Of a stretch of DNA of 64,000 bases, positions 18,834 to 27,715 are shown one piece after another. Position 1 is the stretch's first letter. Every line of letters begins with the position of its first letter. This DNA is from Luteolibacter pohnpeiensis. GTDB taxonomy: Bacteria; Verrucomicrobiota; Verrucomicrobiia; Verrucomicrobiales; Akkermansiaceae. The notes beneath the pieces are model-generated. The model was not told the origin of the DNA. It saw only the letters and a program-made list of their open reading frames with translations, and ran no database searches. A program made the position numbers and the translations under genes. Location of the stretch: positions 212,122 through 276,121 of the forward strand of contig NZ_JAENIJ010000001.1 in the NCBI RefSeq assembly GCF_016595435.1, read 5' to 3'.

Positions 18834-18880
18834 CCTTCCTTACATCGGACCCGATAGTTGGAGCATGTAAGGAAGGTTTC
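18834..18880 (+). terminator. Hairpin after the PEP-CTERM gene
   Basis: CCTTCCTTACAT at 18834-18845 pairs perfectly with ATGTAAGGAAGG at 18865-18876 (12-bp stem, 19-base loop), followed by TTTC. The position, 15 bases after the stop codon, fits a terminator; the T tract is short. Confidence 0.6.
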
Positions 18881-18955
18881 TCGCGCCAGGGGTGAATTGC
18901 CGTTGAGTTGGTGAATTTCGCGATTGCCGGACTGCCGCTGGCGGCTAGAAGTCCG

Positions 18956-19297
18956 ATGATGAACTTTGAGTCGTTGAAAGCTTGGGCGGAGGAGGAGACC
19001 CGCGCGGTGGTGAAGATTTTACCGAAAGAGGTAAAAGAGGCCGCCGGCAAATGTGCGGTTTCATACGAAACCAAACCGGCCGCGGATCAGGACGATGACG
19101 ATTTAAAAGGCGATGAGCTGGGGGTTTTTGTCGGCGCTTCGCATGATGAGATCGACGGCGAACTGCCGCCGAGGATCCGGCTCTTCCTCAGCAACGTTTG
19201 GGAATGGGTGGAGGAAGATGAACAGGATTTTCGCGACGAAGTCGGAACCGTCTACCTCAATGAGCTGGGACTGTTTCTCGACTCGATCGGCGGTTGA
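18956..19297 (+). CDS. Zincin-like (PF06262-type) small protein with lost metal site
   Basis: Protein of about 113 residues starting MMNFESLKAWAEEE. The layout matches the small zincin family (Zincin_1/DUF1025-like): GVFVGASHDE, PPRIRLFLSNVWEWVEED, then FRDEVGTVYLNELGLFLDS. In active members the last segment reads roughly HELGHYLG, giving the HExxH zinc motif. Here it is NELGL, so both histidines are gone and peptidase activity is not expected. The protein also stops right after this motif, whereas relatives continue with a further ligand region. It is either a pseudo-enzyme or a decaying gene. It stands alone between the PEP-CTERM gene and the convergent purN. Family assignment is from remembered motif patterns. 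Confidence 0.6.
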   Translation: MMNFESLKAWAEEETRAVVKILPKEVKEAAGKCAVSYETKPAADQDDDDLKGDELGVFVGASHDEIDGELPPRIRLFLSNVWEWVEEDEQDFRDEVGTVYLNELGLFLDSIGG

Positions 19298-19312
19298 GCG
19301 AATCGACCCGGA

Positions 19313-19885
19313 TCAATTGGCGGTCGCGATTTTGGCAATCGCCGCCGGGTAGAGCCGGTGTTCGATTTCCTGAATCCGCGCATGTAGGGATTCCGCTGTG
19401 TCGTCGGGAAGAATGGCGAGTTTTTCCTGCATCACCACCGGGCCGGTGTCCATGCCCGCATCGACCTGATGAACCGTGCAACCGGTTTCGGTAGCTCCGG
19501 CTTCCAGCGCCTGCTTCCACGCGGCGATGCCTGGGAACGCGGGTAGCAGGGAAGGGTGGATGTTGAGAATCCGGTTCGGAAACGCATGGAGCAGCGGGGC
19601 TTTGACCAGCCGCATGAAACCGGCGAGGCAGACGAGTTCCACGCCCGCTCCCTTGAGCTGGCTTGCGACAGCAGCTTGCGCCTCATCGGGAAACTTGTTG
19701 CGGAAGCCATGGCAATCGATCACATGCGCTGGAATGCCGCGCAGCCGGGCACGTTCCAGGATGTAGGCATCGGGATGATCGGAAAGGACGATCACCACCT
19801 TGGCGTCGAGAGTTCCTGCGTCGATCGCATCGAGAATTGCCTGAAGATTTGAGCCTGAACCAGAACCGAGAACGCCAAGAAGCAT
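19313..19885 (-). CDS. purN: Phosphoribosylglycinamide formyltransferase
   Basis: Third step of purine synthesis: transfers formyl from 10-formyl-THF to GAR. The protein is 190 residues, the standard PurN length. The N-terminal GVLGSGSGSNLQAILDAI is the phosphate-binding loop. VCLAGFMRLV and NRILNIHPSLLPAFPG contain the catalytic Asn/His, and GCTVHQVDAGMDTGPVV contains the conserved His and Asp that close the active site. It starts at the ATG at 19885 and reads away from the divergent aminopeptidase gene 95 bases off. It is convergent with the degenerate zincin gene, with a 15-base gap. Nothing unusual. Confidence 0.96.
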   Translation of the reverse strand: MLLGVLGSGSGSNLQAILDAIDAGTLDAKVVIVLSDHPDAYILERARLRGIPAHVIDCHGFRNKFPDEAQAAVASQLKGAGVELVCLAGFMRLVKAPLLHAFPNRILNIHPSLLPAFPGIAAWKQALEAGATETGCTVHQVDAGMDTGPVVMQEKLAILPDDTAESLHARIQEIEHRLYPAAIAKIATAN

Positions 19886-19980
19886 GGAGCTGGTTTAGAG
19901 GCTGATGGAGCGGTGCCAAGTTTTTTGTTCAGGCGACTTGGAGCTTGGAAAATGCAGGTCGGGAGGTTAGTTGCATCGGC

Positions 19981-21081
19981 ATGCACGACTCCAGAATCGA
20001 CGCTCTCGCCCGCCAATTGGTCCGATACTCCACCGCGCTGAAAAAAGGCGAAAAGGTGTTGATCGATTTATACGATGTCCCGGATTCCATCGGCATCGCT
20101 TTGGTGCGCGAAGCGCGGGCGAAGGGGGCGTTTCCATTCGTGCGGATTCACCAATCCCGCCTGACCCGTGAAATGATGCAAGGAGCGGCCGATGATCAAT
20201 ATGAGATCGCGGCGAAATTGCTGCTCGCGGAAATGAAGGAAATGGACGCCTACATCGCCGTGCGTGGTGGCCAGAACATTTCGGAAACCTCTGATGTACC
20301 TGCGGCGAAAATGCAGCTGGTCATGAAGCACATGCGGCCGGTGATGGATCATCGCGTGCGCAAGACCAAGTGGTGCGTGCTGCGCTGGCCAAGCCCATCC
20401 ATGGCGCAGCAAGCGTCGATGAGCACCGAGGCGTTCGAGGATTTCTACTTCGATGTCTGCCTGTTAGATTACAAGGCGCTGGTTCCAGCGATGAATGCGC
20501 TGAAGAAATTGATGGATAAGACCGACCGGGTGGAGCTCATCGGACCGGGAACGGATCTGCGATTTTCCATCAAGGACATCCCAGCCATTGTTTGCGGCGG
20601 CAACTACAACATTCCGGACGGCGAAGTCTTCACTGCACCGGTCCGCGATTCGGTCGAGGGCTACATCACCTACAATGCACCGACGATCTATCAAGGCATC
20701 GCGTTCGATGGCATCCGTCTGGAATTCGAAAAAGGCAAGATCGTCAAAGGCGAAGCCGGTGCCAAAACCAAGGCGCTCAACAAGATTTTGGACAGCGACG
20801 AAGGGGCCCGCTACATCGGCGAGTTCGCCCTCGGTTTCCATCCGAAGATCAAAGAGCCGATGCGCGACATTTTGTTCGACGAGAAAATCGCCGGCTCGTT
20901 CCACTTCACGCCCGGCCAGGCCTACGAGGATGCGGACAACGGCAACCGCTCGCAAGTTCACTGGGACATGGTGAACATCCAGCGCAAGGACTACGGCGGT
21001 GGCGAAGTTTGGTTCGACGGCAAGCTCATCCGCAAAGACGGAGTGTTCCTGCCAAAGGCATTGGCGAAATTGAATGGCTGA
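19981..21081 (+). CDS. M29-family metal-dependent aminopeptidase
   Basis: A 366-residue member of the thermophilic-type aminopeptidase family (M29; AmpS/PepS/aminopeptidase T). These are dimeric cytoplasmic exopeptidases using two metal ions. The N-terminal domain ([24 protein letters not shown]) and the catalytic half are present. Conserved landmarks include [25 protein letters not shown] with its metal-ligand glutamate, and [37 protein letters not shown] supplies the His/Asp ligands late in the chain. The start is set at [10 protein letters not shown] (19981); the upstream in-frame stretch runs into the divergent promoter region. A strong terminator follows. It is a single-gene unit. Confidence 0.9.
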   Translation: MHDSRIDALARQLVRYSTALKKGEKVLIDLYDVPDSIGIALVREARAKGAFPFVRIHQSRLTREMMQGAADDQYEIAAKLLLAEMKEMDAYIAVRGGQNISETSDVPAAKMQLVMKHMRPVMDHRVRKTKWCVLRWPSPSMAQQASMSTEAFEDFYFDVCLLDYKALVPAMNALKKLMDKTDRVELIGPGTDLRFSIKDIPAIVCGGNYNIPDGEVFTAPVRDSVEGYITYNAPTIYQGIAFDGIRLEFEKGKIVKGEAGAKTKALNKILDSDEGARYIGEFALGFHPKIKEPMRDILFDEKIAGSFHFTPGQAYEDADNGNRSQVHWDMVNIQRKDYGGGEVWFDGKLIRKDGVFLPKALAKLNG

Positions 21082-21102
21082 GACGCCTAACTTTTCAAAA
21101 TC

Positions 21103-21140
21103 AAAAAGGCGCACCCTCATTTGGAGGATGCGCCTTTTTT
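21103..21140 (+). terminator. Rho-independent terminator
   Basis: AAAAAGGCGCACCCTC, a short loop ATTTG, then GAGGATGCGCCTTTTTT: a long GC-rich stem (with one mismatch) and a run of T. The A tract on the other side makes it bidirectional, so it can serve both the aminopeptidase gene and the convergent POT gene. Confidence 0.85.
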
Positions 21141-21161
21141 GTGGGAGACGGCTGAATCGGA

Positions 21162-22990
21162 TCAGTCGTTCATGTAAGTCTTGTAGCGGTAGGCGATGGC
21201 GTAAGGGATGAACAGTACCGCAGTAGCCAGAGCCAGAAGGGCAAAGAAACGGAAGTAGCTGGCACCCTCGAGTTTGCTCTGACCGCCGCTGAACTCGGTG
21301 TAGCGGAATCCGTTTTCGGCGGGTGGGTCCACGACCTTGAGCTCAGCCTTGCGCTTGGCGAGCCATGAGTCCGGGTTGATGGTTTCGGCACTGATTTTTT
21401 CGACCGTCATGCCGATGTCCCACTCGGTTCCCGCCTTGCGATCCGGACCGTCACTCATCAGGCGGACTTTTGAGGAATCGACCAGGCTGTAACGGATCGG
21501 GTTGCCGAATTTGTCGGTGGCATTGCCGACGATCTTCTGACCTTCCTCAGGACTTGGGAATTTGCCTTCGGCGGCAGCGGCTGCGGTTTCGATCCGTTTG
21601 GCAGCATCGACAAACACCTCATGGCCGGGAATTTCCAGCGATTTGATTTCGCCCTTGGTGGTGTGGGCGACGAGATCGTCATCGGTGCCGGTTTTGCCGT
21701 CGTAACCGGGGAGGACGACGTTGCTCGGTGAATCCTGCCAATTGGCTGGGAGTTTGACGGTTGCCTCGGGCAATTGCGATTCCGCCGGCTCAGGAATATT
21801 GATGTAGTGGTTCACTTGGGCGGTGAATTGGTTGCCCAGGAAAACGCCATGATCCAGGATTTCATCGCCTTTGGAGCCTGCGTGTAGCAGAACTCAAGCG
21901 ACACAATGGAGACCAGAATTTCCGAGGCGGTGAGCAGGAAATATGGCAGCAGCTGCCAAAGAATCGATGGTCGCTGGCCATTGTCGATCCAACTTTGGAT
22001 CATCGTGGAAGCTCCGAAGGACGCGGCGAGCAGGAAGAAACCCACGCTGATTTTGCGCAGCGGTGTTAGCGTGATGACTTTGCTGGCGGCGGGGTAAACC
22101 AGGAAGGTGAACAGAGGGATGAACGCGAGAATCAAGATGGGATTGACCGCCTGAATCTGGGATTCCAGCAGCGTGATGCCACCCACGGTGAGGTTCATCT
22201 TTTGAGCCTGCAGCACCCATGAAGAGCCGGTTTGGTCGAACAAGGCCCAAAATACCGCGTTAAAAACGAACAGCGGCAGGATTTTGGCGATCGCCTTGAG
22301 TCCGCCGCCATCGAGGATTTCTTTAAAGAAAGCAGCTCCAGCTGGAGGCACGTGGATGAATCGGTTGCGGCCCATCCAGAACATCAGGGTCGCGATCGCC
22401 ATCAGCACACCGGGAACGCCGAATGCCCAGTGTGGACCGTAGTATTCCAACAGCCACGGGGTGAGGAGGGTGGAAAAGAAGGAGCCGAAGTTGATGGAAA
22501 AGTAGAACCAGTTGTAGACCCGGGTGAGGAGATGCTGGTTACTCTTGCCGAATTGGTCACCGACGTGGGCGGAAACGCAGGGTTTGATGCCGCCGGAACC
22601 GAAGCAGATCAGACCGAGACCGGCCACCATCCAGGCAAACGAGCCACCGACGGAGCCCATGCACGCCAACGCGGCATGACCCAGGCAGTAGACGATCGAG
22701 AGCCAGAGGATCGTGTTGTATTTGCCAAAAAAAACATCGGCCAGGATCGCGCCCAGCAGCGGAGTGAAGTAAACCCAGCTGGAAAATTGGTGGTAATACT
22801 CGATCGCTTTGGTCTCGTGCAGCGCCTGCACCGGCGCGGAGTCCATCAGGTGCAGGTATTGGATCATGAAGACGGTGAGGATCGTCTTCATGCCATAGAA
22901 CGAGAACCTTTCAGCTGCTTCGTTGCCGATGATGTATGGGATGCCGGATGGCATTCGAGTGGTATCGGTCGGGGCGCTGCGGTAAGACAT
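21162..22990 (-). pseudogene. POT/PTR-family peptide transporter, interrupted by a frameshift
   Basis: Proton-coupled oligopeptide transporter of the POT family. The first 392 codons (22990 down to 21812) carry the family signatures: IGNEAAERFSFYGMKTIL, FTPLLGAILADVFFGKY and CFGSGGIKPCVSAHVGDQF. They run through most membrane helices to TQAPKAMKSWIMAF, then go out of frame and stop at TGA. The remainder continues in another frame as GVFLGNQFTAQVNHYINIPEP and ends at 21162 with a last membrane helix (FFALLALATAVLFIPYAIAYRY). Between the frame change and that helix is an unusually long soluble insert of about 160 residues. In relatives the helix joining these segments is about 8 residues long, but only 8 nucleotides remain here, so a short deletion of roughly 16 bases is the simplest explanation. 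Expected product: non-functional, unless the reading is an assembly error. Confidence 0.8.
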
Positions 22991-23091
22991 AGGTCGGTGT
23001 TAGATGGGCTTGGGAAAGGAGCTTCGGCCAGGAAGCACAATGTCTGCCGGAACCGGAACAAATTCCCCCGGCAGCATATCAAACGGCTGGA

Positions 23092-24093
23092 TTACCAGCG
23101 CACGGCAGCAGCGGCCCAGGTCAGGCCTGCACCAAAAACCACGAGCACGATATGATCGCCACGCTTGAACGCGCCGGATCGGTTTGCCTCGTCCAGTGCA
23201 ATGGCCACCGCGGCGGCTGAGGTGTTGCCGTATTTGTGCAAATTGACGAAAACCCGTTCGTTTGGCACCGCGAGGCGGTCGGCGATGGCATCGATGATCC
23301 GCAGGTTGGCCTGATGGGGGATGACGCAGGCGATTTGCTCGGGCTGCAGGCCGGAGCGCTCGATGACTTTTTCAGCGGCTTCCTTCATGCGGATGACCGC
23401 GTGCTTGAAGACTTCCTTGCCGAGCATGGCCAGGCTGGCGAGGTGTTTGCCGGCATTTTCCGGTGTGATCGGGCAGGCCGAGCCACCGCCGGGGATGTTG
23501 AGAAGGTGGGTCAGGTTGCCGTCGGTGCCCATTTCGGTCGCCAGAATCGAGCCTTCGCCTGGTTCGGCGCGGCGAAGCACGGCAGCTCCAGCACCGTCAC
23601 CAAAGAGCACGCAGGTGCCGCGATCCTCCCAGTTCACAAAGGCGGAAAGTTTTTCAGCGCCAATGATCAGCGCATTCTTGAAGGCACCGTCCGAAATCAT
23701 CCGTTTGGACAACTTCATGGCATAAAGGAATCCCGAGCAGGCGGCGGAAATATCGAAAGCGACGGCGCGTTTGGCTCCCAGCATTTGCTGAACGTAGCAA
23801 GCGGTGGCCGGGGTGAAGGTGTCGGGAGTGATGGTGGCAACGATGATCAGCTCGATGTCCTCGGCGGCAATGCCAGCTTGTTCCAGCGCGCGTTCGGCGG
23901 CTTTTGCGGCCATGTGGGACGTGTATTCGCCCTCTGCGGCAATCCGGCGCTCCTTGATGCCGGTGCGGGTGACGATCCACTCATCGCTGGTATCCACAAG
24001 CGTCGCCAACTCCTCATTGGTCAGGATTTTCTCAGGGACATAGCTGCCGGTTCCGGCGATGCAGACTTCAATGGAGGAAGCGGATTCACTCAT
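23092..24093 (-). CDS. fabH: 3-oxoacyl-ACP synthase III
   Basis: Starts fatty-acid chain synthesis by condensing acetyl-CoA with malonyl-ACP. The protein is 333 residues, the usual KAS III length. The catalytic triad is intact: Cys119 in AFDISAACSGFLYAM, His260 in IPHQANLRI, and Asn290 in HKYGNTSAAA. The N-terminal GTGSYVPEKILTN and DEWIVTRTGIKERR are standard. It lies downstream of plsX on the same strand with a 195-base spacer, in the conserved order yceD-rpmF-plsX-fabH, so membrane-lipid initiation genes are clustered. The POT pseudogene follows in the same direction. Confidence 0.97.
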   Translation of the reverse strand: MSESASSIEVCIAGTGSYVPEKILTNEELATLVDTSDEWIVTRTGIKERRIAAEGEYTSHMAAKAAERALEQAGIAAEDIELIIVATITPDTFTPATACYVQQMLGAKRAVAFDISAACSGFLYAMKLSKRMISDGAFKNALIIGAEKLSAFVNWEDRGTCVLFGDGAGAAVLRRAEPGEGSILATEMGTDGNLTHLLNIPGGGSACPITPENAGKHLASLAMLGKEVFKHAVIRMKEAAEKVIERSGLQPEQIACVIPHQANLRIIDAIADRLAVPNERVFVNLHKYGNTSAAAVAIALDEANRSGAFKRGDHIVLVVFGAGLTWAAAAVRW

Positions 24094-24288
24094 GTGGCCG
24101 GAGCGTGGAATTGCAGGAGCGGGGGAACAAGTTCAATTTGAATGCGCTCGTCCCGAAATACCCGAAATGCTGGGTTGGATCCTCACCGTCAGGTTGATAG
24201 CGCAGATGCCTCTGCCGTTGCAGAAGTCAGTGGAAATCTCGGCGCGATGAGCCATCGCGCCGTAACCCGTTTTTTCAGATCAATCAGA

Positions 24289-25326
24289 TCAAGCCTCGAT
24301 GACTTCGGCAGCAGGGGATTCGTGGAGAGCGGCAAGCGCCTCTTCGATCCGTGGATTGACGCCGTGTTCGACGGTTTCTACTGCCACGCGGATGGCGTTT
24401 TGAATCGCAAGCGCGGAGGATGAACCGTGGGCGATGATGACCACGCCATTCACACCGAGCAGCGGACTGCCGCCGTAAGTTTCGTAACTGCTCTTTTCCT
24501 TCAGTGCTTTGAAGGCGCCGCTGGCCAGAGCGGCACCGCAAAGGCGCAGGGGATTGCCCTTGAGCTCGGCCTTCAGCCATTTCGAAACGGCCTTGGCGGT
24601 GGCTTCGACGCTTTTGAGGACGATGTTGCCGACAAAACCGTCGCAGAGCACGACGTCCAATTCAGAGTCGAACAGGTCGTGGCCTTCGACATTGCCGATG
24701 AAATTGATGCCCGGAGTGGCGCGCAGGCGCTTGAATGTTTCCTTGGTGAAAGTCGTGCCTTTTTCGTCTTCCTCACCGTTCGACATCAGGCCCACCCGTG
24801 GGTTCTTGACGCCCAGAACGTGGCGGGCGAAGGCGGTGCCCATGATGGCGTAGGCAACCAGATGTTCCGGTTTGGCCTCTGGATTCGCGCCTGCATCGAG
24901 AATGTTGCAAAGCCCGTGTTCGTTCGGAATGGCGGAGGCGATGCCCGCGCGATCGATTCCTTTGAGCGTGCGCAGCTTCAGGGTCGCCGCGGCCACGGCG
25001 GCTCCGGTGTTGCCTGCGGAGACGAAGGCGTCCGCCCGACCGTCCTTCACCATGTCCATCGCGATGCTGATGGAGGACTGCTTCTTGCGACGCACCGTTT
25101 TCGCGCCCGGCTCGGACATGCCGATCACTTCCGGGGCGTGGACGATGCTCACGCGCTTGTCATTGAGATTCAGTCCCTGCTTGGCGCATTCCTCCTTCAG
25201 AATGTCCTCGTCGCCCACAAGAAAGAGGTGCTCCAGCTTGGGATACAAACGGAGCGCGGCGATGGCTCCTCCGATATTGACCGCAGGCGCGCGGTCTCCT
25301 CCCATGGCATCCAGGGCGACTTTCAT
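24289..25326 (-). CDS. plsX: Phosphate acyltransferase
   Basis: Converts acyl-ACP to acyl-phosphate for phosphatidic acid synthesis through PlsY. The 345-residue protein opens MKVALDAMGGDRAP, the PlsX signature. Also visible are FVSAGNTGAAVAAATL, PNEHGLCNILDAGANPEAKPEHL, VGLMSNGEEDEKGT and VVLCDGFVGNIVLKSVE. Nothing is missing. The start is the ATG at 25326. The gene sits 98 bases after rpmF and precedes fabH on the same strand. This is the widely conserved cluster that links ribosomal protein L32 to membrane lipid synthesis, so joint expression is likely. Confidence 0.97.
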   Translation of the reverse strand: MKVALDAMGGDRAPAVNIGGAIAALRLYPKLEHLFLVGDEDILKEECAKQGLNLNDKRVSIVHAPEVIGMSEPGAKTVRRKKQSSISIAMDMVKDGRADAFVSAGNTGAAVAAATLKLRTLKGIDRAGIASAIPNEHGLCNILDAGANPEAKPEHLVAYAIMGTAFARHVLGVKNPRVGLMSNGEEDEKGTTFTKETFKRLRATPGINFIGNVEGHDLFDSELDVVLCDGFVGNIVLKSVEATAKAVSKWLKAELKGNPLRLCGAALASGAFKALKEKSSYETYGGSPLLGVNGVVIIAHGSSSALAIQNAIRVAVETVEHGVNPRIEEALAALHESPAAEVIEA

Positions 25327-25424
25327 GTGTGATTCGGCGATCTACGGAAAAAACGATACGAAAATCACCGCGCAAGGAGAGCCCGGCGCGGTCATTTCAA
25401 AGATGGATCTTCGATGGAAAGCTC

Positions 25425-25607
25425 TTAGAGAGCTTCGACATCCAGCACTTGGCGATCGCGATAGTTGCCGCAGGATGGGCAAGCGATGTGGGAAGGAATG
25501 CGGGTTCCGCATTCAGGGCAGCTCTTGAAGATCGGTGCACGCCAGCGGTTTGCGCCACGGCGCATTTTTTGACGGCTTTTGGATTGGCGGCGCTTTGGTA
25601 CGGCCAT
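25425..25607 (-). CDS. rpmF: 50S ribosomal protein L32
   Basis: A 60-residue ribosomal protein. The N-terminus AVPKRRQSKSRQKMRR is diagnostic of bL32. Two CxxC pairs (SCPECGTR and ACPSCGNY) form the zinc-binding version of the protein. The start is the ATG at 25607; the open frame upstream belongs to the preceding gene in a different frame. It follows the DUF177 gene by 13 bases and precedes plsX, the canonical order. Confidence 0.97.
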   Translation of the reverse strand: MAVPKRRQSKSRQKMRRGANRWRAPIFKSCPECGTRIPSHIACPSCGNYRDRQVLDVEAL

Positions 25608-25620
25608 GGTCGTATGTAGT

Positions 25621-26124
25621 TTAGGGTTGGTCCTTGAGGTCCTTGAGAGAATCGAGGGCCGACCATCGGTCGCTTCCCTCGGAGCGGGGCGGAGTCCGTA
25701 GCCCATCTTCGGGCGTTTTGTCTACTGATAAATATCGAGAATCGATTTCGCAGGGTTCGGGCTCATCTCCCTCGTCACAACGCGGGTCTGCCGGGAAGTT
25801 GATCAGGATCTCTTCACGCAAGGCATCCGTAGCATCCACCTCACCCGCGCTTTCGATCTCCAACGACACCGCAGCGTCTTCTAAATGAATGGTTTTCTTG
25901 AATTCCTTCAAAGTCACCACGCAGGTGAATTGGAACGGCGCGGACAAGGTTCCGGTCAGCAGGAGCTCAGATCCGAATCGCTGCACCCACAGGTCGTATT
26001 CGAGTGGGCCCAATGGCTTCGCATCACCTTCAGGGAGGTCGAAAATCTCCTGCGGCAGCTCGCCGGAATACGCCTTCCCCTCATCAGGAAGGGAGCTTAG
26101 TTCGATCTTCAATCGCCTGTTCAT
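25621..26124 (-). CDS. yceD: DUF177 (YceD-type) protein
   Basis: Conserved protein always found just before rpmF; in plants and bacteria its relatives affect 23S rRNA/ribosome assembly. The 167-residue form starts MNRRLKIELSSLPDEG. It contains the family core: FGSELLLTGTLSAPFQFTCVVTLKEF, in which Cys occupies the usual position, and EEILINFPADPRCDEGDEPEPC. The start at 26124 is chosen because 13 in-frame residues upstream show no similarity. It is the first gene of the yceD-rpmF-plsX-fabH unit, so the promoter should lie just upstream, in the 26125-26200 region. Confidence 0.88.
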   Translation of the reverse strand: MNRRLKIELSSLPDEGKAYSGELPQEIFDLPEGDAKPLGPLEYDLWVQRFGSELLLTGTLSAPFQFTCVVTLKEFKKTIHLEDAAVSLEIESAGEVDATDALREEILINFPADPRCDEGDEPEPCEIDSRYLSVDKTPEDGLRTPPRSEGSDRWSALDSLKDLKDQP

Positions 26125-26164
26125 GGACAGATCGTAACCCGGCGATTTCATCCGCCAAGTCACA

Positions 26165-26557
26165 ATTCCAGACGAATTGGATGATGCGATGTAAAATTTT
26201 TATATCTCTGAATGAAAGATTTGCGATCACTTACGTTGCGCAGTGGTTGGCCTTTCACCCTTTCGAAGTGAATTTTTTAAATTTTTAGGCTTCAGAGAAA
26301 AATCAGCGCTCCGTGAAATATTTTAGAGCCCCAAGATAAGCCCGAAAGCCGATTGGCAAATCGCCGGAACTGCTGGAAAAATCGGACCATCGGGCAATCT
26401 GCAATTCGGCTATGCATACAACATATGGTATTGTGAATAATTTGTGGATACCACATAAGGAGATTCGGTTTGACCCCGGTGGGCATAATCTGCCACTATC
26501 CCCGACGCTGCGCCGCCACGAGCGAGCCGCTCGCCGGCCCCGAAATCACTCTCCACC
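26165..26557. other. Divergent intergenic region, no gene
   Basis: About 390 bases between the divergent yceD and ribonucleotide reductase genes. I see no gene in it. It is AT-rich from 26180 to 26300, where the leftward promoter of the yceD operon would be. Its right half contains the two palindromes listed separately, just upstream of the RNR beta gene. Confidence 0.6.
26418..26455 (+). promoter_or_regulatory. Two palindromes upstream of ribonucleotide reductase
   Basis: ACAACATATGGTATTGT (26418-26434, arms ACAA/TTGT) and TGTGGATACCACA (26443-26455, perfect 5-bp arms) lie about 100 bases before the RNR beta gene. A repressor such as NrdR commonly binds paired sites there. Neither matches the NrdR box well, so the regulator is unknown. 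Confidence 0.35.
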
Positions 26558-27646
26558 ATGTCTGCCACCACCACCGTCACCCTGGGATCCAAAACCTTCG
26601 TCCTCGATCGCGAAAAAGCCGAAGCCGCCTTCGCTGCCAAGCGCGTGATCAACGGCAAGGACACGATGTTCTTCAACATTCTGCCCCTCAAATACCAGTG
26701 GGCCTACGATCTCTACAAGACGATGAAGAACAACCACTGGGAGCCGGAAGACATCACGATGCAGAAGGATGTCGAGCAGTGGCGCTCCAACGAAATCACC
26801 GATGTCGAGCGGTGGATCATCAAAATGGGCATCGGTTACTTTTCCGCTGCCGAGGGCATCGTCGGTGACAACATCCTTCACGTCGTCCGCGAGGTCGTCA
26901 CCGCGCCGGAGCTGAAGCTGGTTCTCGGCCGCCACGCGCACGAGGAAAACATCCACGCTGACAGCCTGGTCTACATGCTTTCCTCACTCGGCCTCAACCC
27001 GCACGAGTGCGAGGCGATGTTCGAGGACATCCCGACGATTAAGGAAAAGAACCACTTCGTCGTCTCGAACAGCCGCTCGCTGCGCCGCGACATCGACCTC
27101 ACCGTCACCGAAAACAAGCAGGCGCTCGCCAAGAACATCTTCATGTTCGGCCAGGTCATGGAAGGCACCCAGTTCTACGGCTTGTTCGGCATGATCCTCA
27201 GCCTTTACCGGCAGAACAAATTCCCCGGCATCGGCACCATGTTCCGCTACACCATGCGCGACGAATCGAACCACATCGAGGTGTTCCGCAACCTGCTGAT
27301 GGATCTGATCGATGAAAACCCGGACGTCTGGACCGAGGAATTCCGCGAAGACCTGCGCCAGACGATGGCCGAGGGCATCCGCCTCGAAAAACAATTCATC
27401 CGCGACTGCCTGCCGGTTTCCGCGATCGGCCTCAACTCGGACGACTTCGAAACCTACATCGACTACATCGCCGATCGTCGCCTCGTTTCCTGCGGTCTCA
27501 ATCCGCTCAACGCATCGACCGGCAACCCATTCCCATGGCTGGCCGAGCTGATGGACATCAAAAAAGAAACCAACTTCTTCGAAGGCCGAGTCACCGAATA
27601 CCAAAAAGCCTCCGCCCTAGGCACCGTCGACGACGACGAGCTTTAA
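26558..27646 (+). CDS. nrdB: Ribonucleotide reductase beta subunit, class Ic-like (no radical tyrosine)
   Basis: A 362-residue R2 protein that houses the metal cofactor generating the radical for deoxyribonucleotide synthesis. Metal ligands are recognisable: Glu99 (FSAAEGIVG), Glu130 and His133 (HEENIHADSL), Glu202 (VMEGTQFY), and Glu236 and His239 (RDESNH). Aligning by eye with E. coli (HSRSY) and Chlamydia (HTHTF), the position of the radical tyrosine is Leu137. That places it in the R2c group, in which a Mn/Fe centre replaces the tyrosyl radical. The C-terminal half closely follows the chlamydial pattern (DCLP..IGL, DYIADRRL, NPFPWLAELMD, NFFEGRVTEYQ). The alpha gene follows 556 bases downstream, separated by a small inverted-repeat-bounded insertion. 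No strong ribosome binding site is seen. Confidence 0.93.
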   Translation: MSATTTVTLGSKTFVLDREKAEAAFAAKRVINGKDTMFFNILPLKYQWAYDLYKTMKNNHWEPEDITMQKDVEQWRSNEITDVERWIIKMGIGYFSAAEGIVGDNILHVVREVVTAPELKLVLGRHAHEENIHADSLVYMLSSLGLNPHECEAMFEDIPTIKEKNHFVVSNSRSLRRDIDLTVTENKQALAKNIFMFGQVMEGTQFYGLFGMILSLYRQNKFPGIGTMFRYTMRDESNHIEVFRNLLMDLIDENPDVWTEEFREDLRQTMAEGIRLEKQFIRDCLPVSAIGLNSDDFETYIDYIADRRLVSCGLNPLNASTGNPFPWLAELMDIKKETNFFEGRVTEYQKASALGTVDDDEL

Positions 27647-27663
27647 CCACCATGGGGTGGTGG

Positions 27664-27696
27664 AGTGCCAAGTGATCAGTCATCAGTGATCAGTGG
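27664..27696 (+). repeat. Left inverted repeat of the four-helix-bundle element
   Basis: A 33-base sequence starting AGTGCCAAGTGATCAGT that matches the reverse complement of 28143-28175 at 31 of 33 positions. It is itself built of repeated palindromic TGATCA units. Confidence 0.9.
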
Positions 27697-27715
27697 AAGA
27701 GTAGATTCAAGAACC

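Noticed and set aside
26418..26455. NrdR boxes upstream of ribonucleotide reductase
   Set aside because: The palindromes match the NrdR consensus poorly (arms TGTGG/CCACA are in the opposite sense), so I list them only as unassigned operators.
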